From NCBI GenBank assembly GCA_963766995.1, contig CAVYCE010000001.1, forward strand, positions 372,001-436,000: a stretch of DNA of 64,000 nucleotides, read 5' to 3'. Numbering within the stretch: position 1 is the stretch's first letter; the number at the start of each line of letters is the position of its first letter. Shown one piece after another: positions 35,368 to 44,016 of the stretch. The stretch comes from Bog-473 sp963766995. GTDB lineage: Bacteria; Actinomycetota; Acidimicrobiia; Acidimicrobiales; RAAP-2. The notes beneath the pieces are model-generated. The model saw only the letters and a program-made list of their open reading frames with translations. It had not been told where the DNA came from and searched no databases. Position numbers and translations under genes: made by a program.

Positions 35368-36258
35368 TCAGTCCGTCTCCCAGGAGGCCAGGACGTCGGC
35401 GAGCGTTGTCGCGAGCGGGATCGAGGTCGACCACCCAGTGGCGTCACGAAGTCTGGTCGAGTCACCTCGCAGGACGGGCACGTCGACAGGACGTACCAAG
35501 TCGGGGTCGATAACAAGCTCGAGATCGGCATCGGCCAACGCCAGCAGGTTCTCCGCTATCTCCGAGATGGCCACGTCGCGACCCGAGCACACGTTGTAGA
35601 TGGTGCCCGGATTACCGTGCTCAATAAGCAGTCGGTAGGCCACCACCACATCTCGCACGTCGGTGAAGTCACGGCGCGTCGTCAACGTCCCCACACGGAG
35701 CGACCGTGCGCCTGACTTCCCGGCCTCGGCGATGCGTTTGGCCAGTGCCGGCACGGCAAAATTGGGTGACTGCCCCGGTCCGATGTGATTGAACGGACGC
35801 ACCACAATCACCGGTTGCTTGTAGCCGCGCCAGGCCTGAAGCGCGAACGCCTCGGCGGCCAACTTGCTCGCCGCATACGGAGTGGCAGGTGCCGTCGGCG
35901 CATCCTCTCGCAGAGGCAAGTCGGGGGGACTGACCACTCCGTAGACCTCGGCCGAACTGACCATGAGCACCGTCGGCTGCTCCGGCAGTGTGCGGGCGGC
36001 CGCCAACAATTCGGCTGTGCCCAACACGTTCACCCGAAGCACCTGACTCGGGTTCTCCCAGCTCTCCCCCACATGGGTCATAGCGGCCAAGTGATAGATG
36101 GCTTGCGGTGAAGCCTCGTGGAGCACCTTCTTGACGGCTTCCCCGTCGGCCACGTCGGTCTCGATGTCGATGACGACGACCTCATCACCGCAGTCCTTCA
36201 AATGAGTGGCCAGCCACTGACCGACAAAGCCCTTGCCGCCAGTGATCAGTGCGCGCAT
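35368..36258 (-). CDS. rmd: GDP-4-keto-6-deoxy-D-mannose reductase (Rmd-like epimerase/dehydratase)
   Basis: 296 aa extended SDR. The NAD(P) loop GGKGFVGQWL, HLAAMTHVGESWENP, catalytic SSAEVYG with YAASKLAAE (YxxxK), VVRPFNHIGPGQSPNF and RRDFTDVRDVV are the blocks of GDP-6-deoxy-lyxo-4-hexulose reductases, which make GDP-D-rhamnose. The required GDP-mannose 4,6-dehydratase is not in the window. It lies last in a run with three GT4 genes, 9 bp after the nearest, so its product probably serves them. Confidence 0.82.
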   Translation of the reverse strand: MRALITGGKGFVGQWLATHLKDCGDEVVVIDIETDVADGEAVKKVLHEASPQAIYHLAAMTHVGESWENPSQVLRVNVLGTAELLAAARTLPEQPTVLMVSSAEVYGVVSPPDLPLREDAPTAPATPYAASKLAAEAFALQAWRGYKQPVIVVRPFNHIGPGQSPNFAVPALAKRIAEAGKSGARSLRVGTLTTRRDFTDVRDVVVAYRLLIEHGNPGTIYNVCSGRDVAISEIAENLLALADADLELVIDPDLVRPVDVPVLRGDSTRLRDATGWSTSIPLATTLADVLASWETD

Positions 36259-36267
36259 CAGGGCACC

Positions 36268-37422
36268 CTACTGCGAGGTCACCAAGGCCTGGTGATACGC
36301 CGAGACGTGCAAGGTCGCGCTCGCCGCCCAAGTGAATGCCTGGGCCACTTCCACGCCAGCGGCCGTTCGGATCGCCACATCGGTGCTGAGTTTTCCCTGA
36401 GTTAACGCAGTATCAAGCGCACCCGTCAGCGCGTCGACATCACCCGGAGGCACCAAGGTGGCCGCCGTTCCCGACACCTCGGCCATGGCCGTTCCCTGGG
36501 TCGTAATGAGAGGTGCACCACAGGCCAACGCTTCGAGGGCTGGCAATCCGAAACCCTCTTCGAACGCGGGATAGGCCACCACTGTGGCATGACGAAGCAG
36601 GGCAGGTACCGCAGCATCAGGCAGGTAACCGGTCTGGATGATGCGATCGTTATGTCGGGCCGAACCGAGCGCTCGCGACATCTCCTCCAATCCCCAACCC
36701 GGCTGGCCGCCCAACACGAGCATGGCTTCGGGGTGAGTCTCGGCCACTCGGTCGAACGCGGTGATAAGCGGCACCAGGCCCTTGCGCGGCTCCAGTGTCC
36801 CGACGAATGCCACCAATGGTCGATCGGTAGGGATCCCCGCTGACTTCAGCGCGGCAGCATCCGCGCCGGCTACCGGCTCGAGCTCGGAAAACCGCACGTG
36901 ATCCACACCGTGCGGCGCCACCACGACCGGAGCGCGCACGTCGCAATTGGCGCGGAGTCGCTCCGCCGTCACTTCGCTCACACAGACCACGGCGCTGGCA
37001 TGGAGGGCCGCCCGGCGGATGGCCCGCCGAAAGAACGCCGCCTTGGACCGCACATGCCATTCGGGATGATCGAAAAAGGTGCAATCGTGGATGGTGACCA
37101 CACATGGGATCGATGCCCGTTCGGGCATGGTGTAGTGAGGCGCGTGATGCACCGCCACTCCCAGTGAGCGCAGAAGGGGCGGGAAACGCAGCTGCTCGAA
37201 CACCAACCGAGCCGGTCGACTACTGGGCACGGCGCCCGTGACCGCGACATTGCCGATTGGTGACCAGCGGGCGACGTCATCGCGCCGTGCCACCAGGTGG
37301 AGATCAACGTCGGCGCGAGTGGCCAACTCATTGACCAGGGCCACGGTGTAATACCCGGCGCCCCCAAGCTTGAGTGGAACGGCGGACACATCGAGCGAGA
37401 GTGACAGCGGTTGTTCACTCAT
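36268..37422 (-). CDS. Family-4 glycosyltransferase
   Basis: 384 aa GT-B enzyme. ATG 37422 overlaps the upstream GT stop as ATGA, so the longer frame to 37470 was rejected. Seen: LKLGGAGYYTVALVNEL for the acceptor-side glycine loop, VAPHGVDH, the donor-domain FVGTLEPRKGLVPLI, and the EX7E motif EEGFGLPALEAL that binds the nucleotide-sugar phosphate. Expected cytosolic, adding a sugar (perhaps mannose or rhamnose) from GDP donors to a lipid-linked glycan. Confidence 0.85.
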   Translation of the reverse strand: MSEQPLSLSLDVSAVPLKLGGAGYYTVALVNELATRADVDLHLVARRDDVARWSPIGNVAVTGAVPSSRPARLVFEQLRFPPLLRSLGVAVHHAPHYTMPERASIPCVVTIHDCTFFDHPEWHVRSKAAFFRRAIRRAALHASAVVCVSEVTAERLRANCDVRAPVVVAPHGVDHVRFSELEPVAGADAAALKSAGIPTDRPLVAFVGTLEPRKGLVPLITAFDRVAETHPEAMLVLGGQPGWGLEEMSRALGSARHNDRIIQTGYLPDAAVPALLRHATVVAYPAFEEGFGLPALEALACGAPLITTQGTAMAEVSGTAATLVPPGDVDALTGALDTALTQGKLSTDVAIRTAAGVEVAQAFTWAASATLHVSAYHQALVTSQ

Positions 37423-38555
37423 GCCAGCGATCTCCACAGGGCGAGGTGTTGCTCTGCGGCGGCACGCCACGTGCGTGAGGTGGCGTAAACCACCCCGCGA
37501 GCACTCAGATCCGAACGGATGTCCTCATCGGTCAGCGCGCGTAACAAGCCACGGCTGATGTCATCGACGTCCAGGGGGTCGACGATGAGCACCGGAGACG
37601 TCGGCTCGTCACCGAGATCGTGCACGCTGGGCACCTGATCGGACACCACCGAGGGCGTGCCCACCCGCAGTGCCTCAAGCGGAGGGAGGCCGTACCCCTC
37701 AGTCAACGGCACGTAGGCGAACGCACGTGCTCGCGCATAAAGGCCGGTCAAGACCGGGTCGGTGACCGCACCGGCCAGGAATACTCCTTCTTGCTCGGTC
37801 TCGCTTGGCACCGCTGCTCCCCAACCTGTGGGCCCGACGACCACCAACGGCCACGGCTCGGGCAATGACGGCCGAACCTGACGGAACGCCTGCATCAGCC
37901 GAGGCACATTTTTCCGCGGTTCGAGAGTACTCACGGTAAGCAAGAACTCGCCCGTGACGCCAAGTTGCTGCAGGAGCGCACCCGCGGCTCCATCGTCGGG
38001 AGGGACGAGGTGGTCACTGCCGCCCCGTACGATGGTGATCCGTTCACTGGCCACACCGGCAGTCGCCAGGTCGGCCGCTACGAACTTCGATGTCACAACG
38101 AGGGACGCATCGGAGTCGCGGGCCCGGAGCAAGGCCGACTCGTGCCATCTCCGCCCCCGGGATGTCGTGGCCTCGGGGTGACGTCGCCACGCCAGATCGT
38201 GAATCGTCACCACGGAGCGCCTGTGCACTCGCGATGGCGGCGCGGCCAGTGACACCGAGTGCACCACATCGAAACGGGATGGCATATGAGCCAGGCCGTG
38301 ATCCCACGACCGGGTCAAGAGCGGTCCAGGAAGGCGCGACAGGATGAGCGGGCGGCCGAAGTCCAACAAAGGATCGTGCTGCTGCTTGCCCCTGAGGCGA
38401 CTGGCCAGGAGGGTGAGATCCACCTCGTCACCACTCAGTGCGCATTCGGCCAGACCCCGCAGCAATCCCCGGGCATAGGCCCCGATGCCACCGGGCACGC
38501 GGCGTCGCAACTGCTCAACAGCCATGAGCACAGAAGGATTGCTGGAGTTAGCCAT
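37419..38555 (-). CDS. Family-4 glycosyltransferase
   Basis: 378 aa from ATG 38555, which overlaps the previous GT stop by 8 bp. RRVPGGIGAYARGLLRGL, HDLAWRRHPE, TVSTLEPRKNVPRLMQAF and LTEGYGLPPLEALRVG (EX7E intact) identify a GT-B enzyme of the mannosyl/rhamnosyl group. It is the second of three consecutive overlapping GT4 genes; the tight overlaps suggest fixed protein stoichiometry for assembling one oligosaccharide. Confidence 0.85.
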   Translation of the reverse strand: MANSSNPSVLMAVEQLRRRVPGGIGAYARGLLRGLAECALSGDEVDLTLLASRLRGKQQHDPLLDFGRPLILSRLPGPLLTRSWDHGLAHMPSRFDVVHSVSLAAPPSRVHRRSVVTIHDLAWRRHPEATTSRGRRWHESALLRARDSDASLVVTSKFVAADLATAGVASERITIVRGGSDHLVPPDDGAAGALLQQLGVTGEFLLTVSTLEPRKNVPRLMQAFRQVRPSLPEPWPLVVVGPTGWGAAVPSETEQEGVFLAGAVTDPVLTGLYARARAFAYVPLTEGYGLPPLEALRVGTPSVVSDQVPSVHDLGDEPTSPVLIVDPLDVDDISRGLLRALTDEDIRSDLSARGVVYATSRTWRAAAEQHLALWRSLA

Positions 38556-39744
38556 GCCTTTCTCCGTGCACGCGGCGGTACAGGGCCTCCAGTCCTTCAG
38601 CACAGACAGCCCAGTCGTATTTCGCCGCCTGGTCCCGGCCCGCTTCGATGAAGCGCTGTCGCGCCGCGTCATCACCGGTTAACTGAATCAGTGCTTGGCC
38701 GAGCGCATCGTGATCACCCACGTCGACCATGAGTGCACCGTCGCCCAGTACTTCGGGCAGCGAGCCGGCTTTGGTGGCCACCACCGGGATACCGGCCACC
38801 ATGGCCTGTAGCGGTGGAAAGCCAAACCCTTCATAGAGCGAGGGGTAGGCCAGCAACGAGGAGTGACCCATCAGTGCAGCAAGTTCCGTCGGCGTCACCC
38901 ATCCGGTTCGCACAATGCGCGAAGCGTGCTGCGATCCCTCAATGGCCGCCGTCAACGACTCCTCTCCCCACCCCGAGGGTCCGGCCAACACCAACAACAC
39001 GCGGTGGTCGGCCGACGCCAGCGCGTCGAAGGCACGCACGAGGCCCGGCAGATCCTTCCGAGGCTCGGCCGTCCCAACCGACAGCACAAATGGAGCGTCA
39101 GCGGGCAAGAGGTGCTCCACAATGTGCTGTGCCTCGTCAGGGGACACCTCGGGCAGTCCCGGCACACCAGGGTGCACAGTCGTGATCCGATCTCGATCAA
39201 CGTCAAAAGCGGCGGCCACTTCGTCAGCTACAAAGGACGAATCGGTGTGCACCCAGGCCCCGCGGCCAATGGCGCGGCGGATGAGGCCCGGATAGGCCAG
39301 TGTCGCGGCGTTGCACAGCTCCGGGTAGTGCACCGGCGTCAGGTCATGGACTGAGACCACGGCTCCGGCCCGGTGGGTGGGTGGGACCACGAAATTGGTG
39401 CCGTGCACCACGTCGACGTCACCGATGAACCATTCAATGGGCGGCACATGGGATCGCCGCCACAGTGCGTGCAGCGGCCGCGCCGGCATAGGCCGCTGTG
39501 TGACCGACACGCTGGTGGGCACTTCCCCGTCAATCAAGGTCCGGCGCCGCCAACTCACGGCAAAGGCGCTCAGATCAAGACTGGGGCGCAGGCTGAGCCC
39601 ATCAATGGCGCCCCGACAGAAGGCACCGACACCGGTTTGCTGCCCGATCAGCGGCGTGGCGTCGAGGGCAACCCGAAGGCGATCGAGTGCCACGTCACCG
39701 CCGGGACTCACGTCGCTGCTCCCGGCACGGACCGAGCCTTGCAC
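38548..39744 (-). CDS. Family-4 glycosyltransferase with altered EX7E motif
   Basis: 398 aa. LIGQQTGVGAFCRGAIDGL, VSVHDLTPVHYPE, SVGTAEPRKDLPGLVRAF and YEGFGFPPLQAMVAG mark a GT4 enzyme. The second glutamate of the EX7E motif is glutamine here, unlike in its two neighbours. The start is GTG 39744, 5 bases after the SDR stop; GTG 39693 would remove a poorly typical N-terminal 17 residues. It is the first GT of the overlapping trio. Confidence 0.8.
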   Translation of the reverse strand: MQGSVRAGSSDVSPGGDVALDRLRVALDATPLIGQQTGVGAFCRGAIDGLSLRPSLDLSAFAVSWRRRTLIDGEVPTSVSVTQRPMPARPLHALWRRSHVPPIEWFIGDVDVVHGTNFVVPPTHRAGAVVSVHDLTPVHYPELCNAATLAYPGLIRRAIGRGAWVHTDSSFVADEVAAAFDVDRDRITTVHPGVPGLPEVSPDEAQHIVEHLLPADAPFVLSVGTAEPRKDLPGLVRAFDALASADHRVLLVLAGPSGWGEESLTAAIEGSQHASRIVRTGWVTPTELAALMGHSSLLAYPSLYEGFGFPPLQAMVAGIPVVATKAGSLPEVLGDGALMVDVGDHDALGQALIQLTGDDAARQRFIEAGRDQAAKYDWAVCAEGLEALYRRVHGERHG

Positions 39745-39749
39745 ACGGC

Positions 39750-40577
39750 TCAGGTGGTGATGGCCCCGTCGATGGAGAGGATGGCGCCGGTGACATAGGC
39801 CGCTTCGTTGGAGCCCAGGTAAGCGAATGCGCCAGCGATCTCATGGGGAAAGGCAAAGCCGATTGGTGTCATGAGACGCTCAATGAGCTTGAAATCGGCG
39901 TCAGCTGGAGGCCCGAAGTTGTGGATAATGGGCGTGTCCACCCCACCCGGCGCTACGCCGTTGACGCGCACACCTCGGGCCATGTATTCCACGGCCAATG
40001 CTTTGGTGAGCAGTTTCACGCCACCCTTTGAGGCGCAATACGCCGCCGAATACGGCTGCCCGATAATGCCGGCCGTCGACACCGTGTTCACGATGGCCCC
40101 GCCGTGTTCAATCATGGCCGGGAGCACGGCGCGGCACATGAGGAACGTCCCGGTGAGATTGACGGCGATGATTTTGTTCCACCCGTCCAGAGACTGATCC
40201 GGCGTATGTGAGAAGCCACCGATGCCGGCAATGTTGCACAGGTTGGAGATGGGGCCGAATGCTTCGCTCACTGACTCGATCACCGAGCCAACATTGACCT
40301 CGTCGGTGACGTCGCAGCGCAAGGCCATGGCCTTCCCGCCCGCACCCGCCGCTTCCTTGTTGATCTCACTGGCCACGGCCTCGACGGCATCGACCGCCAC
40401 ATCGAGACAGGCCACGGCCGCTCCCTCGGCCGCCAATCGGCGCGCCGTCGCCCGCCCGATACCCGACCCGGCGCCGGTGACCACGGCGACCCGACCCTTG
40501 TAGCGATCGGGCATGAAGGTCTCGACAGCGGTTCCTCGATTGGGATCGGCCTGGCCGACTCTGGTGGTGGGACTCAT
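39750..40577 (-). CDS. Short-chain dehydrogenase/reductase
   Basis: 275 aa classical SDR. Cofactor loop TGAGSGIGRATARRL, a C-cap Asp in VACLDVAVD that favours NAD(H), NIAGIGGF, and the catalytic Ser with YCASKGGVKLLTKAL (YxxxK). ATG 40577 follows AAAGGAG at good spacing. Substrate is unknown. It sits 94 bp after the acyl-CoA synthetase gene and 5 bp before the GT trio; it could modify an acyl or sterol-like substrate rather than a sugar. Confidence 0.85.
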   Translation of the reverse strand: MSPTTRVGQADPNRGTAVETFMPDRYKGRVAVVTGAGSGIGRATARRLAAEGAAVACLDVAVDAVEAVASEINKEAAGAGGKAMALRCDVTDEVNVGSVIESVSEAFGPISNLCNIAGIGGFSHTPDQSLDGWNKIIAVNLTGTFLMCRAVLPAMIEHGGAIVNTVSTAGIIGQPYSAAYCASKGGVKLLTKALAVEYMARGVRVNGVAPGGVDTPIIHNFGPPADADFKLIERLMTPIGFAFPHEIAGAFAYLGSNEAAYVTGAILSIDGAITT

Positions 40578-40671
40578 GCATGCTCCTTTAACTGAACGAT
40601 GGAATGGGGCACGGCGGCCGCACCGGGACACATGGTGGCTGACGCGACCGGCGCACCACCATTTGAAGGGC

Positions 40672-42303
40672 TCACCGGCCCTGCGCCGCCCTTTGCTCCT
40701 GCCGGGTCTGGGCTGCTTGTTCGGCCAGGGCAGCCATGCGGTGAGGATCCACCTTCATCATGGGTGTGAGCGGGAGTTCGTCCACCACGACCAGGGCGTC
40801 GGGCAGTTTGTAGTCCGAGAGCAGGTCGGCGCAATGGGACCGGAGGGAAGCCAAGTCCGGCGCGATGGCCCCCTGCGGCACGATGACGGCCACGCCGATC
40901 TCGCCCATCACCGGATCCGGCGTCCCGGTGACGGCGACGCTTCGCACCAACGGGTGGCTGGACAGCGCCTGCTCCACCTCGGCTGGGTAGACGTTGTAGC
41001 CACCCCGGATGTAGCGCTCGTGGGCGCGACCCGAGAGCACCAGATTGCCGCCCTGATCCAATCGTCCGAAATCACCGGTCACGATCCAGCCATCGCTTGA
41101 GCGGACCAGAGCCGACGTCTCGCCATCGAGCAGGGCACTGGTGTCGCGCCCGCGTCCCGGTCCCATACCCCAGTAACCCCTCATGGCCGCGGCCGAGCGC
41201 AACAAGACGCGGCCGATGTCACCGGCCGGCACCGACTGACCTTCATCGTCGGCGATGCGCAGTTCCACCCCGGGCACGGGCTTGCCCACGGTCGTCGCCA
41301 CCTCTTCATCGGTGGAGGCCAACGTGGTGCCAGTACCCAGTGATGACTCGGTGGAGGTGTAGCGGACCACCACGGGTACTCCCAATCGAGTTCGTAACGC
41401 GGCCACCTGCGTCGCCGGCATGCGCGCCGCACCGGTGCCGGCAATGCGCAAGGCGCTGAAGTCGGCCGTGGCGTAAGGCTGGCAATCCATCATTAAGGAC
41501 CACTGAGTGGGAACTCCCTGGGCCACAGTGATGGCTTCCTCCTGCAGAATCTGGACGGCCTCGTCGGCCCGCCAAGGCGTCGGGGTGATTACCGTGGTGA
41601 CCCCGTTACCAATCTCATCCCAGGCCCGTGTCATGTATCCGACGTGGGCGAAGGGAAGCGGCGAAAGGCGGCGATCACCCGGCTCGCTCAACACATCTGT
41701 ACCGGCGGCCACCGCAGCCAAATTGGCGTGATCGAACACGGCCCCCTTGGGCATGCCCGTCGTCCCGCTGGTCCACACCACCGCCACTGGGTCTTCGGCC
41801 CGCAATTCCGGCCACGCTGATGGCACCGAACCAAGCCGAGCCTCCATGACGATTGAGCGCTCAACGGCGGGCACGTCGCTCCCAATCAGCAGATCCTCTG
41901 ACTGCGCCTCGTGCACCACCAGTACCGGCTTGGTCCGGGAAATGATGGATGCCACCTCGCGTCGTCCCAGGCGCGGATTGATGCCTGACGTGATGGCACC
42001 GAGGCGCAGCAGAGCGGCGTACAGCACGGCGTAGTCGATGGACGACGGGAGAAGGAGGCACACCACGTCGCCCTTCTGCACCCCGCGCTCGAACAACCAG
42101 CCCGCCACGCCATCGGCCTGGCGGTCCCATGCGCCGAAGGTCATCGACACCCGGTCACGGCCATTCTGGCGGGGCTCCACATAGGCCTCGCGGTCGCCGT
42201 TGACCTGGGCCGCTTCTCGCAACACCGATACCACGGTCTCGTGTCGCTCCAGAGGAATCCGGTGGACCGTCATGCGGGCGCGCATCGTAGCAAAGGGCCT
42301 CAT
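40672..42303 (-). CDS. AMP-binding acyl-CoA synthetase (fatty-acid or carboxylic-acid CoA ligase)
   Basis: 543 aa. ATG 42303 is preceded by GGGAGG, and so was chosen over in-frame starts at 42315 and 42273. Motifs in order: P-loop WTSGTTGMPKG, RYTSTESS (A5), GWIVTGDFGRLD (A7), hinge RYIRGGYNVYPAEVEQ (A8) and the C-terminal lysine in PMMKVDPHR. All adenylate-forming motifs are intact. It should activate a carboxylate with ATP and CoA. It may supply CoA esters for the SDR downstream or the acyl-CoA dehydrogenases elsewhere. Divergent from cofD, 49 bp apart. Confidence 0.88.
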   Translation of the reverse strand: MRPFATMRARMTVHRIPLERHETVVSVLREAAQVNGDREAYVEPRQNGRDRVSMTFGAWDRQADGVAGWLFERGVQKGDVVCLLLPSSIDYAVLYAALLRLGAITSGINPRLGRREVASIISRTKPVLVVHEAQSEDLLIGSDVPAVERSIVMEARLGSVPSAWPELRAEDPVAVVWTSGTTGMPKGAVFDHANLAAVAAGTDVLSEPGDRRLSPLPFAHVGYMTRAWDEIGNGVTTVITPTPWRADEAVQILQEEAITVAQGVPTQWSLMMDCQPYATADFSALRIAGTGAARMPATQVAALRTRLGVPVVVRYTSTESSLGTGTTLASTDEEVATTVGKPVPGVELRIADDEGQSVPAGDIGRVLLRSAAAMRGYWGMGPGRGRDTSALLDGETSALVRSSDGWIVTGDFGRLDQGGNLVLSGRAHERYIRGGYNVYPAEVEQALSSHPLVRSVAVTGTPDPVMGEIGVAVIVPQGAIAPDLASLRSHCADLLSDYKLPDALVVVDELPLTPMMKVDPHRMAALAEQAAQTRQEQRAAQGR

Positions 42304-42318
42304 CGGACCTCCCACAGA

Positions 42319-42346
42319 TTGAAGGCGGGCACCTGACTCCTATGCT
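42319..42346 (+). promoter_or_regulatory. Promoter of cofD (TTGAAG-16-TATGCT), leaderless
   Basis: TTGAAG (42319-42324) and TATGCT (42341-42346) are 16 bases apart, and TATGCT ends 6 bases before the GTG of cofD. No Shine-Dalgarno is present. This is the best complete promoter I can see in the window. Confidence 0.55.
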
Positions 42347-42352
42347 TGCGCC

Positions 42353-43300
42353 GTGCTTGCCGCCCTGTGCGGTGGTGTCGGTGCCGCTCGGCTGCTCTCA
42401 GGCCTGGTGCAAGTGACCCCACCTGCTTTCGTGACCGCCATCGTCAACGTCGGCGATGACACCGTGCTGCACGGACTGCACATCAGCCCGGACCTCGACA
42501 CCATCACCTACACGCTGGCTGGCATGGACAATCGGGAGACCGGATGGGGTGTCACCGGTGAAACCTGGATCGTGATGGAGGAACTCAGCGCACTGGGGGG
42601 TGAAAGCTGGTTCAGGTTGGGCGACCGCGACCTGGCCACGCATCTCTTCCGGACCCAACGCCTGTCATCGGGCGCGCCCCTGTCCGAAGTCACGGCCGCG
42701 ATCGCGGCCCGGCGCGGTATTGCGGTTGCTCTCCGACCCGTTACCGATGATGTGCTGCGCACCGTCCTGGTGCTCGACGAGGAGACCGAGCTGGGACCGG
42801 CTGGCACCGAGGTGGCCTTCCAGGACTACTTCGTCCGCCTGCATCACGGCGTGGCCGTACGGGCTGTTCGCTTCGTTGGCGCGGAGCGAGCCCGTCCCGG
42901 CCCGGGCGTCCTGGAGTCAATCGCCGGCGCCGAGCAGATCATCGTGTGCCCCTCCAACCCCATCGTCTCGATCGGGCCGCTGCTGGCGGTGCCCGGCGTA
43001 CTCTCGGCATTGACGCAGCGCCGGGACGACGTCGTCGCCGTGTCGCCCATCGTGGCTGGTGCCGCCCTCAAGGGTCCCGCTGATCGCCTGATGGCCGAAC
43101 TCGGTACCGAGCCCTCAGTGGTCGGAGTGGCCGAGCTCTACGCACCGTGGGTCGGCACGCTGGTTATCGATGAAGCCGACGCCGCGCACGCCTCTGCGGT
43201 GGAGGCCACCGGCATCCGCTGCATTGTGGCCCCAACCATCATGAGTTCTCCCGAGAAGTCCGCTGCTTTGGCCCGAGTCATGCTGACGGCCCATGGCTGA
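42353..43300 (+). CDS. cofD: 2-phospho-L-lactate transferase (CofD/FbiA), coenzyme F420 biosynthesis
   Basis: 315 aa. The enzyme joins the activated lactyl- or enolpyruvyl-diphospho-guanosine unit to Fo, giving F420-0 or dehydro-F420-0. Seen: LCGGVGAARLLSGL and IVNVGDDTVLHGLHISPD at the N-terminus, GWGVTGETW, WFRLGDRDLATHLFRTQRL, and CPSNPIVSIGPLL, all CofD signatures. GTG 42353 is the start, from a leaderless promoter. The stop overlaps cofE by 8 bp. Two F420-dependent enzymes in this window are likely users of the product. Confidence 0.93.
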   Translation: MLAALCGGVGAARLLSGLVQVTPPAFVTAIVNVGDDTVLHGLHISPDLDTITYTLAGMDNRETGWGVTGETWIVMEELSALGGESWFRLGDRDLATHLFRTQRLSSGAPLSEVTAAIAARRGIAVALRPVTDDVLRTVLVLDEETELGPAGTEVAFQDYFVRLHHGVAVRAVRFVGAERARPGPGVLESIAGAEQIIVCPSNPIVSIGPLLAVPGVLSALTQRRDDVVAVSPIVAGAALKGPADRLMAELGTEPSVVGVAELYAPWVGTLVIDEADAAHASAVEATGIRCIVAPTIMSSPEKSAALARVMLTAHG

Positions 43301-44015
43301 GGGGATATCGCTCATCCCGATCCACGGCATCAGCGAGATCGTCCCCGGCGCCGACCTGACGGCGGTGTTGGCCGCCGCACTGGCCCCGCGGACTGATGGT
43401 CCCGAGCTCCTGGAAGGCGACGTGCTGGTAGTGACGCAAAAGGTGGTGTCCAAGGCCGAGGGACGCCTGGTGACCATCGATCCCGACGATCCGGACGCCA
43501 AGATCGCGCTGGTGGAACAGGAATCGGTGAGGATCGTCCGGCGGCGCGGCGACCTCATCATCAGTGAGACACGTCACGGATTCATCTGCGCCAACGCTGG
43601 CATCGACCTTTCAAATGTCGAGCTGGGCACCGCCGCCCTGTTGCCCGTGGACTCAGATCGCTCGGCTCGCCGCATTCGGGCCGGTCTAGGTGCCCTCCTG
43701 GGTGTCGATATCGGGGTCATCGTCTCCGACACCTTCGGCCGGACCTGGCGTCGCGGCGTGACCGACGTGGCCATCGGTTGCGCTGGCGTGGCCGCCGTCA
43801 TCGACCTGCGGGGCACCCTCGACGCGAACGGCAGGGAGTTGATCGCCACCGAAGTCTGCGTGGCCGACGAGCTGGCCTCGGCGGCCGAGCTGGTGATGGG
43901 TAAGGACCGGGGCGTACCGGCCGCCATCGTTCGGGGCGTACCGAGAGAGTGGTTGCGTCCTGCATCGGTGCAGGCCGAGATCATCAGGCCCCCGGGCGAG
44001 GACCTCTTTCGCTGA
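43293..44015 (+). CDS. cofE: Coenzyme F420-0:L-glutamate ligase (CofE type, single domain)
   Basis: 240 aa. VLVVTQKVVSKAEGRLV, RRGDLIISETRHGFICANAGID, VDSDRSARRIRAGL and SDTFGRTWRRGVTDVAIG are the CofE blocks for GTP and F420-0 binding. The enzyme adds glutamates to F420-0. It corresponds only to the N-terminal domain of mycobacterial FbiB; the C-terminal FMN reductase domain, which reduces dehydro-F420-0, is absent here and must be encoded elsewhere or be unnecessary. It overlaps cofD by 8 bp. Confidence 0.92.
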   Translation: MAEGISLIPIHGISEIVPGADLTAVLAAALAPRTDGPELLEGDVLVVTQKVVSKAEGRLVTIDPDDPDAKIALVEQESVRIVRRRGDLIISETRHGFICANAGIDLSNVELGTAALLPVDSDRSARRIRAGLGALLGVDIGVIVSDTFGRTWRRGVTDVAIGCAGVAAVIDLRGTLDANGRELIATEVCVADELASAAELVMGKDRGVPAAIVRGVPREWLRPASVQAEIIRPPGEDLFR

Positions 44016-44016
44016 C

